A DNA stretch of 37,913 nt, taken from the NCBI GenBank assembly GCA_902596975.1, contig CACJWS010000003.1, positions 1-37,913 of the forward strand. The letters are read 5' to 3'. This stretch comes from an uncultured Pelagibacteraceae bacterium. GTDB lineage: Bacteria; Pseudomonadota; Alphaproteobacteria; Pelagibacterales; Pelagibacteraceae. The notes under the pieces were generated by a model. That model was not told the DNA's origin and searched no databases. It saw only the letters and a program-made list of their open reading frames with translations. How positions within the stretch are numbered: the first letter of the stretch is position 1; every line of letters begins with the position of its first letter. Shown here piece after piece: positions 9,731-18,009 of this stretch. The position numbers were made by a program, and so were the translations under genes.

Positions 9731-10062
9731 CAAAACAAATTATAACATTAAGCGATAACGCCGCTCAAAGAATAAAAGAAATCATGTCTAATGCTGAAAA
9801 AGATTCTTTAGGAGTTAGAGTTGGTGTCAAGTCAGGTGGGTGTGCAGGGATGTCGTATGTTATGGAGTATACAAAAGAAGCAAATCCAAACGACGAAATA
9901 ATAGAAGATAAGGGTGTAAAAGTGTTTATAGACTCTGCAGCAGTAATGTATTTACTTGGAACAGAAATGGATTTTAAAAAAGAAAAATTTTCTTCACAAT
10001 TTGTATTTAATAACCCGAATGAAACGGAGAGATGTGGATGCGGGGAGTCCTTTAAAATATAG
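9727..10062 (+). CDS. sufA: A-type Fe-S carrier SufA/IscA
   Basis: A 111-residue HesB/IscA-fold carrier that moves Fe-S clusters from the scaffold to target proteins. The three ligand cysteines are present: C39 in SGGCAGMSY, and C103 and C105 in the ERCGCGESF tail. It is the last gene of the suf operon. I see no convincing terminator hairpin after it. Confidence 0.95.
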   Translation: MTKQIITLSDNAAQRIKEIMSNAEKDSLGVRVGVKSGGCAGMSYVMEYTKEANPNDEIIEDKGVKVFIDSAAVMYLLGTEMDFKKEKFSSQFVFNNPNETERCGCGESFKI

Positions 10063-10121
10063 TATTTAATATACGCATATCAGCATTGCGTAAATTGCAT
10101 ATCTATGATAGAATCATTGAT

Positions 10122-10286
10122 ATGAACACTTTTGAGCATAAAAACCTAATTAACTCTGAAGTAAAAACTCAAAAAAGAAAATCTTTATTCAGAAATTTAA
10201 TTAAACCAGTAGAAGCGGGCGCACATGGCACCCTCAACTACGTGGTTAAAAAAGGTTTAGGAAAAAATAAAATAGCTAAAAAATAA
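10122..10286 (+). CDS. Small basic hypothetical protein
   Basis: A 54-residue basic peptide beginning MNTFEHKNL and ending in a lysine-rich tail. A TTG start at 10086 would add 12 residues but has no better ribosome-binding signal. The middle (LIKPVEAGAHGTLNYVVKKGLG) looks like a real folded segment and not random A+T-rich translation. No membrane span or cysteine is present. It follows sufA by 59 bp and converges on glnA with a 9-bp gap. I do not recognise the family. Confidence 0.4.
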   Translation: MNTFEHKNLINSEVKTQKRKSLFRNLIKPVEAGAHGTLNYVVKKGLGKNKIAKK

Positions 10287-10295
10287 AAAAGTTAT

Positions 10296-11703
10296 TTAGC
10301 AACTATAGTACATATCAAACTCAATAGGATGAGGTGTATGTTCAAAGTTGTGTATCTCCTCAAATTTAAGAGCAATATAAGCATCAATTTGATCGTCAGT
10401 AAATACTCCACCTTGAGTTAAAAACTTTCTATCTTTATCTAAACTTTCCATTGCTTCTCTTAATGATCCACAAACAGTTGGAACTTTTTTAACTTCCTTC
10501 TCTGATAAAGCGTAAAGATCTTTATCAAAGGATTTGCCTGGATCAATTTTATTTTTGATACCGTCAATTCCCGCCATTAACATGGATGCAAATGTTAAAT
10601 ATGGATTACCAGATGCGTCTGGGAATCTAATTTCACATCTTGCTCCTTTTTTGCTTAGAGTTATTGGAATTCGACAAGATGCTGATCTGTTTCTTGCAGA
10701 ATAAGCAAGTAATACTGGAGCTTCAAAACCTGGAATTAATCTTTTATAACTATTTGTTGTAGCATTTGAAAATGCATTAATCGCCTTAGCATGTTTAAGT
10801 ATTCCACCAATATAATAAAGTGCAGTTTGTGACAAACCTGAATATTTATTTCCAGAAAAAACTGGAGTTTTTCCTTTCCAAACTGATTGGTGAACATGCA
10901 TTCCTGATCCATTATCACCTTTTACAGGTTTAGGCATAAACGTAGCAGTTTTACCAAATGAATGTGAAACCATTTGAACTACATATTTGTATAATTGAAC
11001 ATTATCGGCTTGATCAACTAATGTACCAAAAAGCATTCCAAGTTCGTGCTGACTTGGAGCAACTTCATGGTGATGTTTTTCAACTGTGATACCTACGTCT
11101 CTTAAACCTTTTAGGTATTCACCTCTTATATCCTGAGCACTATCTACTGGAGGGACTGGAAAATATCCACCTTTAACTCCAGGTCTATGACCCATATTCC
11201 CATTTTCATAACTTTTTCCAGAATTATATGGTCCTTCTGTACTATCTATCGAAAAACTTGTTTCGTTCATGTCGTTTTTGATTTTTACATCATCAAAAAC
11301 AAAAAATTCTGGCTCTGGACCAAAGTAAGCTTTATCACCTATACCAGTCTTCTTTAAATAAGCTTCAGCTTTCTTCGCTATCCCTCTTGGATCTCTTTCA
11401 TAAGAATTTCTTTTAATTGCATCTAATATGTCGCAAAATAAAACAAGAGTATTATGAGACGTAAATGGATCAACGATTTGTCTGTTTAAATCTGGTTTTA
11501 ATATCATGTCAGACTCATTTATTGCTTTCCATCCAGCAATAGATGATCCATCAAAAAATACACCATCAGTTAACATGTCCCCATCGACTACCGATGCATC
11601 CATAGTTAAGTGCTGTAATTTACCTCTTGGGTCTGTAAATCTTAAATCGACAAACTCAATCTGCTTGTCTTTCATCATTTTTTAGAACTTTGCTTGCGCT
11701 CAT
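10296..11703 (-). CDS. glnA: Glutamine synthetase type I (apparent frameshift near the start)
   Basis: GlnA makes glutamine from glutamate, ammonia and ATP in the cytoplasm and is the main ammonium-assimilation enzyme. Family signatures present are VDLRFTDPRGK, FFDGSS, GPEPEFFVFD, the KPVKGDNGSGMHVHQS glycine-rich loop and an adenylylation-type tyrosine in DKDLYAL. The uninterrupted frame starts at 11678 (460 residues) without a Shine-Dalgarno. An upstream ATG at 11703 has AGGAG at 11713-11709 and encodes MSASKVLK, the usual alphaproteobacterial GlnA start, but it is out of frame by one base. Removing one A from the A6 run (T6 at 11678-11683 on the + strand) joins the two and gives exactly 468 residues, the normal length. 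Confidence 0.93.
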
Positions 11704-11708
11704 ATAAT

Positions 11709-11713
11709 CTCCT
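11709..11713 (-). promoter_or_regulatory. Ribosome binding site of glnA
   Basis: AGGAG, read on the minus strand, sits 5 nt upstream of the ATG at 11703-11701. Its position supports initiation at that ATG and not at the in-frame ATG at 11678, which has no such signal. Confidence 0.75.
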
Positions 11714-11848
11714 GTAGAATTAAATATCTGGGTTAATTACCAATATTGTTATAATAAAGAATACATATAATGAGGATATCACCTATGCAATTTAAACATA
11801 TAATTATGCCAATATTTTCAGTGCTTTTTTATCAATCATAAGTTGAAT

Positions 11849-12328
11849 ATGACTTTACTAAATAAAGAACCAGTTAAAAGAGCAGAGAAGTGTCTTAAAG
11901 AGTTTGATGAAAAGTTATCAGTTGTAGAATTAGAAAATTCAGCAAAAACAGCATTGGATGCAGCAAATTCATTAAATTGTGAAGTAGGAGCAATTGTTAA
12001 AAGTCTACTTATTAAGATAGAAAATGATTTTTTAATTTGTTTAGTTTCTGGTGACAAAAGATGTTCGTTAAATAAATTAAAAAAAATTTCTGAAAAAAAA
12101 AATGTAAGAATGGCTTCTGCTGACGAAGTTAAGTCTCAAACAGGATATACAATTGGAGGTGTATCTCCTGTAGGTCATATAAATAAAATTCAAATATTTA
12201 TAGATAATTCTTTAAGTAGGTTCACAGATATTTTTGCTGCAGCTGGACATCCTAATGTAATTTTTAAGATCAATTATGAAAAATTAATTCAAATTACAAA
12301 AGGTGATGTGAAAGATATTACAGAATGA
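11849..12328 (+). CDS. YbaK/ProX-type aminoacyl-tRNA deacylase
   Basis: About 159 residues with the YbaK/ProRS-INS editing-domain fold. The motifs are VGAIVKSLLIK, CLVSGDKR, the conserved GYTIGGVSPVGH loop and FAAAGHPNVIF. Members hydrolyse mischarged tRNAs such as Cys- or Ala-tRNA(Pro) in trans. The ATG at 11849 is preferred; a TTG at 11843 would add two residues. Its stop overlaps the start of the following EamA transporter as ATGA, so the two are probably one operon, although no functional link is obvious. Confidence 0.88.
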   Translation: MTLLNKEPVKRAEKCLKEFDEKLSVVELENSAKTALDAANSLNCEVGAIVKSLLIKIENDFLICLVSGDKRCSLNKLKKISEKKNVRMASADEVKSQTGYTIGGVSPVGHINKIQIFIDNSLSRFTDIFAAAGHPNVIFKINYEKLIQITKGDVKDITE

Positions 12329-13212
12329 AGCAAGCTAATTTAACAGATTATATTTTATTAACATTACTATCAATAATTTGGGCATCTGCTTTTTTTAATA
12401 TAAAAATTGCAACAGAATCATTCGGTCCAATGACAATTGCTTTTTTGAGAGTGTTTTTCGGATCTATACCAGTATTAATTTTATGTTTTTATAAAAAAAT
12501 AGTGATTGAAGCATTTTCAAAAGATTGGCATTGGTTCATGTTAATAGGACTAATCAATTTAGTTATACCATTCTTTTTAATTGCTTACGGGGTAAAATCA
12601 GTGCAAAGTAATTTGGCAGCAATTTTGATGTCCACTACTCCTTTGAGCTCTACTATATTAGGTCACTTTTATACAAAAAATGAAAAATTTAATTTTGCCA
12701 AAACTATAGGAATATTAATAGGATTTGCAGGAATTGTTTATTTATTTTCTGATAATATTTTAATCGATGAAAATAATTTTCTTTCAGCAATATTAATTTT
12801 AGTAGGATCAACATGTTATGTAATAGGTGGAGTTTTAACACTTAAAATTAGTAAGAAAAAAAATGAAAACGTTACTGGATCAATATTAATTTGGGCAACT
12901 CTGATTTTATTTCCTTTGATGTGTATGTTAGAGACTCCATGGGAAAATACTCCATCATTAAATTCGACTATGTCAGTAATTTATCTTGGTATAGTACCAA
13001 CAGGAGTTGCGTGGCTTTTAAGGTTTAAAATTTTGAAAAAGAATGGTTTAATTTTTCAATCTCAAGTCTCATATTTAATTCCAATCTTTGGAATTATTTT
13101 AGGCTATATATTTTTAAGTGAATTAATAACTTACAAGGTATTAATATCTTTATTGGCTGTAGTTGTAGGAATTTATTTTGTTAGAAAAGCAGATACAAAA
13201 ATTATTATTTAA
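12325..13212 (+). CDS. EamA/DMT-family transporter
   Basis: A 295-residue inner-membrane protein with about ten hydrophobic segments arranged as two EamA repeats. The N-terminal repeat starts LLSIIWASAFFNIKIATESFGP and the second starts near residue 150. This family exports amino acids and other small metabolites; the substrate cannot be told. It is translationally coupled to the YbaK-type gene and converges with the methyltransferase gene, overlapping it by 8 bp. Confidence 0.88.
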   Translation: MKQANLTDYILLTLLSIIWASAFFNIKIATESFGPMTIAFLRVFFGSIPVLILCFYKKIVIEAFSKDWHWFMLIGLINLVIPFFLIAYGVKSVQSNLAAILMSTTPLSSTILGHFYTKNEKFNFAKTIGILIGFAGIVYLFSDNILIDENNFLSAILILVGSTCYVIGGVLTLKISKKKNENVTGSILIWATLILFPLMCMLETPWENTPSLNSTMSVIYLGIVPTGVAWLLRFKILKKNGLIFQSQVSYLIPIFGIILGYIFLSELITYKVLISLLAVVVGIYFVRKADTKIII

Positions 13213-14123
13213 ATGAAGATATAGAGCTAATATGCTCTGGTTTTGTCTCACAACATCCGCCTAAAATTGTTGCCCCACCTTCTACAAATTTTTTTGATAG
13301 ATTATAAAATTCATTTGCATCAAAATTATCTCTTTTTCCTAAAGATTGATTAGGATTTACTCCAATTTCATGAGGTTTTGCTGTATTAAATGTCTGTATT
13401 GGGCCTGGTTCATCAACTCCCCACAAATTTATTTTAAATCCAAATGGTACTTCACAATTTAAAAATTTATCTAATACGGACAGAGATATTTCTGGAGAAA
13501 TACATGCACAAACTACACCAAGTGTATTTTCATCTTGAATAATTTCAAGTAATTGCTCAATTTTTTCTTCTGAGGGTAGGTTACCATTTTTTTTTAAATG
13601 TATTCCAATTAAAACTTTTTTGTTTAATTTTTTAGATATATTAAGAGCGGCTTTAACTTCATTAGTGCTGCTAATAACATCTAAGTATAAAAAATCAGTA
13701 AATTCACTTAAAATATCAGCTTGTTCAAACATATCTTCCTCTATTAATTTGATGTCGCGATCATCAGTTATATAAGTGTCTCTTTGGCTTGGAATTGATC
13801 CGGCTACTAATATATTTTTCTTTGATAAATTTTTAGCTTTGATTGCAAGTTTACATGCAATTTTGTTTAATTTTTTTGAATTCATCACCAACTTTATTTT
13901 CTATTAATCTAAATTTTCTACAACTAAAGGTGTTAGTAACAATAACATCTGAGCCTGCGTTGATATATGATAGATGAGTATCAACTAACATTTGATGATA
14001 TTTTTCATCTAATAAAGCGCTAGCAGACCATAAAGTCCCCATAGATACCATTCCTTTTTCAAGTAATAATTGACCCATACCACCATCTAAAATTCTTATT
14101 TTTTTAAAAAAACTGTTATCCAT
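13205..14123 (-). pseudogene. Homocysteine S-methyltransferase family protein, split by a frameshift
   Basis: Two overlapping frames together make one protein. The first (14123-13851) carries RILDGGMGQLLLEKG and DVIVTNTF. The second (open from about 13891 to 13205) carries GVVCACISPE and the zinc-binding GGCCETKPEH near the C-terminus. Deleting one A from the A7 run (T7 at 13871-13877 on the + strand) fuses them as GDEFKKLNKIACKL into 305 residues, normal for the family. These enzymes transfer methyl groups to homocysteine from betaine or S-methylmethionine-like donors. All three zinc cysteines are kept and both halves look intact, so an assembly error or a very recent lesion fits better than an old pseudogene. 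The start overlaps the upstream EamA gene by 8 bp. Confidence 0.85.
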
Positions 14124-14976
14124 TTTTTTTATCTCTTGTAGCTATAAATACTCCAACGGTTGTTATTAAAAAACCAATTATGTCAGTAAATGTTAATTGT
14201 TCATTTAAAAATATCCATGCCATCACTGCTGAAGTGGGAGGTACTAAAAAAAATAAAGTAGTAGTTTTGCCCACAGTACCCCTTTTGATTAAAAACATAA
14301 GAATAGTAAAAGCTCCAAATGAAACTAATATAATTTGGTGAGACATACCCAATATAAAACTAGTTGTAAAATTTATGTAAGCATTTTCAAATATAAACAT
14401 TAATATTAGATTAAAAAGGCAACCACCAACTGCTTGATATGCATTGTTAACTGACAAAGCTAAATTTCCACTCAATTTTTTTTGCCACAATGTTCCAGCC
14501 GTTATTGCAAATAAAGCTAATACTGTAGCTAACAATCCTAAAGGAGGAATTTCTTTTCCAAAATCAATACCTAAGACAGTGACAGAACCAATGAAACCTA
14601 AACTGATACCTACCCACTGTTTCCAAGATATTTTTTCTCCAAAAATAGGACCAGATAAAATATTTGTTAAAATCGGTTGAAGTGTGACTATTAAAGCTAC
14701 AATTGCAGCTGGCATCCCAATTGAAAATGCATACCAACATCCACCTAAATAAATCCCATGAAATAAAATACCTGTTGAAAGACTTTCAATAATATTTTTT
14801 AATTTTCCGAAAATTTTATCATTACTGAGATAAGCAAATACAAGAAAACCAATTGTTACAATCCCAAACCTAAATGCTAAAGCTGCAAATGGAGAAGCGT
14901 TTTGAACAATTTCTTTCCCAGATATGAATGCCGATGACCATAATAATATAAAGAGCAAAGGAAATGATTTTGTCAT
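14116..14976 (-). CDS. EamA/DMT-family transporter
   Basis: A 286-residue multi-pass inner-membrane protein with two EamA repeats. The first begins LFILLWSSAFISGKEIVQNASP and the second follows around residue 150, ending with PPTSAVMAWIFLNEQLTF. It is probably a metabolite exporter of unknown substrate. It overlaps the start of the homocysteine methyltransferase gene by 8 bp and starts 23 bp after the sugar ABC ATPase, so it may be the tail of the same transcript. It differs clearly in sequence from the EamA protein at 12325. Confidence 0.88.
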   Translation of the reverse strand: MTKSFPLLFILLWSSAFISGKEIVQNASPFAALAFRFGIVTIGFLVFAYLSNDKIFGKLKNIIESLSTGILFHGIYLGGCWYAFSIGMPAAIVALIVTLQPILTNILSGPIFGEKISWKQWVGISLGFIGSVTVLGIDFGKEIPPLGLLATVLALFAITAGTLWQKKLSGNLALSVNNAYQAVGGCLFNLILMFIFENAYINFTTSFILGMSHQIILVSFGAFTILMFLIKRGTVGKTTTLFFLVPPTSAVMAWIFLNEQLTFTDIIGFLITTVGVFIATRDKKNG

Positions 14977-14999
14977 GGTAAAGATATATGGCGTAATAT

Positions 15000-15797
15000 C
15001 TAATTTTTGTTGTGAATTCTATCCATTTCTTGAAGTTCGACTTCAAGTTTGTCTAATTCTTCACCACCAGCCATCATACTAAGAAGCTTTTCTCTAGAAA
15101 TATCTTTTTTTTGGAATGTTCCCATGCTTTTTCCTCGGTTAAGTACAGTGAAACTATTACCAACTGGGTAAGCATGATGTACATTATGAGTAATTAAAAT
15201 TACAGCCAATCCCTCAGACGCGGCCTTTACAATATATTTTAATACCATTGATGCTTGATGAACTCCTAAAGCAGAAGTTGGTTCATCTAAAACTAAAACT
15301 TTTGCTCCAAAATATATAGCTCGTGATATTGCTAGGCATTGTCTTTCACCACCGGACATAGTTCCAACTGCCTGAGACGGATCTCTAACATCGATACCTA
15401 TCTGTCCCATTCTATCTGCTGCTATCTTATTTGCTTTCTCCACATCAAAAGTTTTAAGGAAAGGAATACCTTTTTGAGGCTCTCTTCCCATAAAAAAATT
15501 TCTAGTAACACTCATTAAAGGAACTAATGCTAAATCTTGATAAACTGTTCCTATACCAATATCTAAAGCATCTTTAGGTGAGTCAAAAACAATTTTATTA
15601 TCTTCAAATATAATTTCTCCTTCATCAGGCTTATGAACACCTGCTAAAGTTTTAATTAAAGTCGACTTTCCTGCTCCATTATCTCCAAGTAAGCACATGA
15701 TCTCACCTTTTTTTAATCTCATAGTGACATCTTTAAGCGCTATTACCTTCCCAAAAAACTTACTAATATTATTAAATTGAACGAGATAGTCTGACAT
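15000..15797 (-). CDS. Sugar/cyclitol ABC importer A, ATP-binding subunit
   Basis: This cytoplasmic ATPase of a carbohydrate importer has 265 residues and a single nucleotide-binding domain, as in FrcA-type systems. RbsA or MglA has a duplicated domain of about 500 residues. Walker A is GDNGAGKST at 38-46, the signature is MSGGERQ, and Walker B is [12 protein letters not shown]. The Q-loop region [10 protein letters not shown] is normal for the family. It overlaps the permease stop by one base. The link to iolG upstream suggests an inositol or related cyclitol as substrate; fructose is the other usual assignment for this subfamily. Confidence 0.92.
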   Translation of the reverse strand: MSDYLVQFNNISKFFGKVIALKDVTMRLKKGEIMCLLGDNGAGKSTLIKTLAGVHKPDEGEIIFEDNKIVFDSPKDALDIGIGTVYQDLALVPLMSVTRNFFMGREPQKGIPFLKTFDVEKANKIAADRMGQIGIDVRDPSQAVGTMSGGERQCLAISRAIYFGAKVLVLDEPTSALGVHQASMVLKYIVKAASEGLAVILITHNVHHAYPVGNSFTVLNRGKSMGTFQKKDISREKLLSMMAGGEELDKLEVELQEMDRIHNKN

Positions 15798-16924
15798 TAT
15801 TTACTCTCAGTCACTTTCTTTCTGATATAGTTATTAAACACTACAGCTATCAACATCATTGCTCCTAAGAAAACTTTAAACCAATCAGTGTCAACATCTG
15901 TATAAAATATTCCCATAGATACTGTACCAAATATTATTGCACCAAAAGCAGCACCTATTGCAGATCCATACCCACCAGTTAAGAGACACCCACCAACAAC
16001 AGCTGCTGCAATAGCTTCTAGTTCTTTTAAAGTACCTCTCATAGTATCTGCAGAACCCGCATCTAATACTTGAATACAAGCAAAAATAGTAGAAGCGACT
16101 GCCGTACCAATAAATAGACTTATTTTTACCCTTCCAACAGGCACGCCGACGTTTGTTGCTCCAACCTTATCGCCTCCAGATGCGAAGATCCAATTACCGT
16201 ATCTTGTTTTCATCAATATCCATGTTGCAAACAATGTTAATGCAATAAACCAAATAACTGATGGAGGTATTCCGGTTGCAAGAGGAGTTCCATCAGTTCT
16301 TAGTTCAATTAATTTTAATGATCCCAACCAAGTAAAAAGCCATTTAAAAGTATCTGTAGCAAATAACCAAGCTAATGGATCATCTTCAATTAATACTCTT
16401 AGTCCTGGAACTTGAGTTCTACCAGTAATCAATCTTGTTATTGCTAATGTCAAACCTCTTAAAATAAAAAGCATTGCAAGTGTTACAATAAAAGATGGCA
16501 AACCAGTTTTGACAACCATTATGCCATTAAAGTATCCAACCAATACTGCCATAGCGAAAGCAAAAACTATACTCATCCATAAAGGCCAACCCCAATAAAT
16601 CGCAGGAATTGCGATACAAATTCCAGCAAAGCCAATCATTGATCCAATTGACAAATCAAATTCACCGCCAATCATTAACATCGCTGCTGCTATTGCTATG
16701 ATTCCTAAATTAGCTGAAACATCGAGGAAATTAAGCATTCCATAGGCGCTAAACATACCAGTATCGCCAGCTACAATTCCAAAAAATATAAATACAAGTA
16801 TTGAGCCACCTAATGCACCTAACTCAGGCCTATTCAATAAAACTCTTAGTGGTGATATTTTTTTTAGACGCTCATCTTCATTAAGACTACTTTTTGATGA
16901 AATACTTTTTGATTTTAATGACAT
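15797..16924 (-). CDS. Sugar/cyclitol ABC importer A, permease
   Basis: A 375-residue inner-membrane permease of the branched-chain amino acid/ribose (BPD_transp_2) type. It has a polar N-terminal extension of about 35 residues followed by multiple hydrophobic spans. Family signatures include [13 protein letters not shown], the [20 protein letters not shown] segment and [18 protein letters not shown]. The gene is separated from its binding-protein gene by a strong intrinsic terminator, so its transcription probably depends on readthrough or on a separate promoter. Confidence 0.93.
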   Translation of the reverse strand: MSLKSKSISSKSSLNEDERLKKISPLRVLLNRPELGALGGSILVFIFFGIVAGDTGMFSAYGMLNFLDVSANLGIIAIAAAMLMIGGEFDLSIGSMIGFAGICIAIPAIYWGWPLWMSIVFAFAMAVLVGYFNGIMVVKTGLPSFIVTLAMLFILRGLTLAITRLITGRTQVPGLRVLIEDDPLAWLFATDTFKWLFTWLGSLKLIELRTDGTPLATGIPPSVIWFIALTLFATWILMKTRYGNWIFASGGDKVGATNVGVPVGRVKISLFIGTAVASTIFACIQVLDAGSADTMRGTLKELEAIAAAVVGGCLLTGGYGSAIGAAFGAIIFGTVSMGIFYTDVDTDWFKVFLGAMMLIAVVFNNYIRKKVTESK

Positions 16925-16938
16925 TTAAATTTTGAAAA

Positions 16939-16969
16939 AAGGCCTGACTATAAAATTTAGTCAGGCCTT
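16939..16969 (-). terminator. Intrinsic terminator between binding-protein and permease genes of ABC importer A
   Basis: A perfect 12-bp stem (AAGGCCTGACTA pairing with TAGTCAGGCCTT) closes a 7-nt loop. On the minus strand it is followed by a T6 run. It sits 11 bp after the binding-protein stop codon and 14 bp before the permease start. Its direction matches the genes; the + strand side lacks a T run. It probably stops most transcripts after the binding-protein gene. Confidence 0.9.
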
Positions 16970-16980
16970 AAATATAGATT

Positions 16981-17904
16981 TTATCTATAACCTTGAGCTG
17001 CCCATTTAATTACTTTAGCAGCATTATCAGGAGTAACAAACCCTGGTCCAGTCATAACTACACCAGCAGGCATTGTTCCCCATCTCATGTACTGAGCAAA
17101 AATAGCTATAGGCAAATAACCTTGTAGATATTGTTGTTGGTCAATTAAAAACTCTACTTTACCTGCAGCAGCAGCTTTTAACATATTAGGTGACATATCA
17201 AATGTTCCTAATTTAACATTTCCAACTTTGCCAGCAGCTTCTAAAGCTTTTAGTGCTGCTTCACCAGATAAACCAGCTCCTAAAGTTAGAATAGTGTCAT
17301 ATCCACCACCTAATTTTGCAGCAACAGCTTTTTGAATTTCAGTTGGGTCATTTGATGTTCCAAGAATATCAACAGATCCACCAAAACCTTTTTTGAAACC
17401 TGCACATCTTCTATCAAGCGCTACGTTTCCAACTTCGTGGTTAACGCATAAAGCTTTTTTTCCTCCAGCAGCTTTCATTTTTTGTCCGCCACCAACGCCA
17501 GCTTCAAATTCAGTTTGACCTACGTGCGCACTAATTCCTAATGATGCATAGTCATCCGAACCAGAGTTCATAGAAACTACTGGTATACCAGCAGCTATTG
17601 CTGCTTTAACAGATTTTCCTAATGCTGCTGCATCAGGTAAAGTAATTACAATACCTTTTGGTTTTTGTGATACAGCGTTATCAATTAGTTTTGCCATTTC
17701 AACCATGTCAAAAGTTCCAGGCGCAGTGTATTTGCAAGATACTCCCATATCTTTACAAGCAGCATCAACTCCATTTTTTGCTACCGACCAAAAAGGGTCA
17801 TTAGCTTGTCCATGTGAAACAACAATTATATCAGTTGCTAATGCTGATACAGACATCATTGCCCATGCAGCAACAGCTAATATAAAGTTCTTTATTGTTT
17901 TCAT
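16981..17904 (-). CDS. Sugar/cyclitol ABC importer A, periplasmic binding protein
   Basis: A 307-residue class I (ribose/galactose-type, Peripla_BP_4) solute-binding protein. A signal peptide is clear: MKTIKN, a hydrophobic core, then cleavage probably after SALA. The mature start is TDIIVVSHGQANDPFWSVAKNG, with the NDPFW ligand-pocket motif typical of the family. Later segments IVITLPDAAALG and FDMSPNMLKAAAAGKVEFLIDQQQYLQGY fit the hinge region. A strong Shine-Dalgarno (AGAGG) precedes the ATG. Transcribed after iolG with a 105-bp gap, it plausibly binds myo-inositol or another cyclitol. Confidence 0.92.
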   Translation of the reverse strand: MKTIKNFILAVAAWAMMSVSALATDIIVVSHGQANDPFWSVAKNGVDAACKDMGVSCKYTAPGTFDMVEMAKLIDNAVSQKPKGIVITLPDAAALGKSVKAAIAAGIPVVSMNSGSDDYASLGISAHVGQTEFEAGVGGGQKMKAAGGKKALCVNHEVGNVALDRRCAGFKKGFGGSVDILGTSNDPTEIQKAVAAKLGGGYDTILTLGAGLSGEAALKALEAAGKVGNVKLGTFDMSPNMLKAAAAGKVEFLIDQQQYLQGYLPIAIFAQYMRWGTMPAGVVMTGPGFVTPDNAAKVIKWAAQGYR

Positions 17905-17982
17905 TTTTAATTTCCTCTCTTAAATAAAAGTTAACTTTTAAACATCAAAGCTAACATAAATTTATTCAGATTGTAAAGAAGC

Positions 17983-17998
17983 AGGTTGTATTCAACCT
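17983..17998. repeat. Inverted repeat between iolG and the importer A binding-protein gene
   Basis: Six-base arms AGGTTG and CAACCT flank a 4-bp spacer (16 bp in all), about 80 bp upstream of the binding-protein start codon. Size and position would suit an operator for a dimeric regulator. It is not followed by a T run on either strand, so it is unlikely to be a terminator. Function is a guess. Confidence 0.35.
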
Positions 17999-18009
17999 AA
18001 AGTTGATTT

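Noticed and set aside
10275..10300. GCTAAA/TTTAGC inverted repeat between the small ORF and the glnA 3' end, as a bidirectional terminator
   Set aside because: Only six paired bases, A+T-rich, with a long bulged interior; it also overlaps the last codons of glnA. Too weak to call.
11770..11841. 23-codon ORF (starting MRISPMQFKH) directly upstream of the YbaK-type gene, as a leader peptide
   Set aside because: No codon repeats, no attenuator hairpin after it, and ORFs of this size are common by chance in this composition.
14100..14140. A SAM-responsive riboswitch upstream of the homocysteine methyltransferase, as found for methionine genes in SAR11
   Set aside because: The start codon overlaps the preceding EamA gene by 8 bp, so there is no untranslated leader to hold one.
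15000..17904. Naming importer A frcABC (fructose)
   Set aside because: The single-domain ATPase fits FrcA-type systems, but iolG and a second cyclitol-type dehydrogenase precede it on the same strand. The sugar cannot be decided, so no symbol was given.
17925..17940. Perfect 16-bp palindrome TAAAAGTTAACTTTTA just upstream of the importer A binding-protein Shine-Dalgarno
   Set aside because: In sequence this rich in A and T, one or two perfect 16-bp palindromes are expected by chance in a window of this size. Only its position argues for function.
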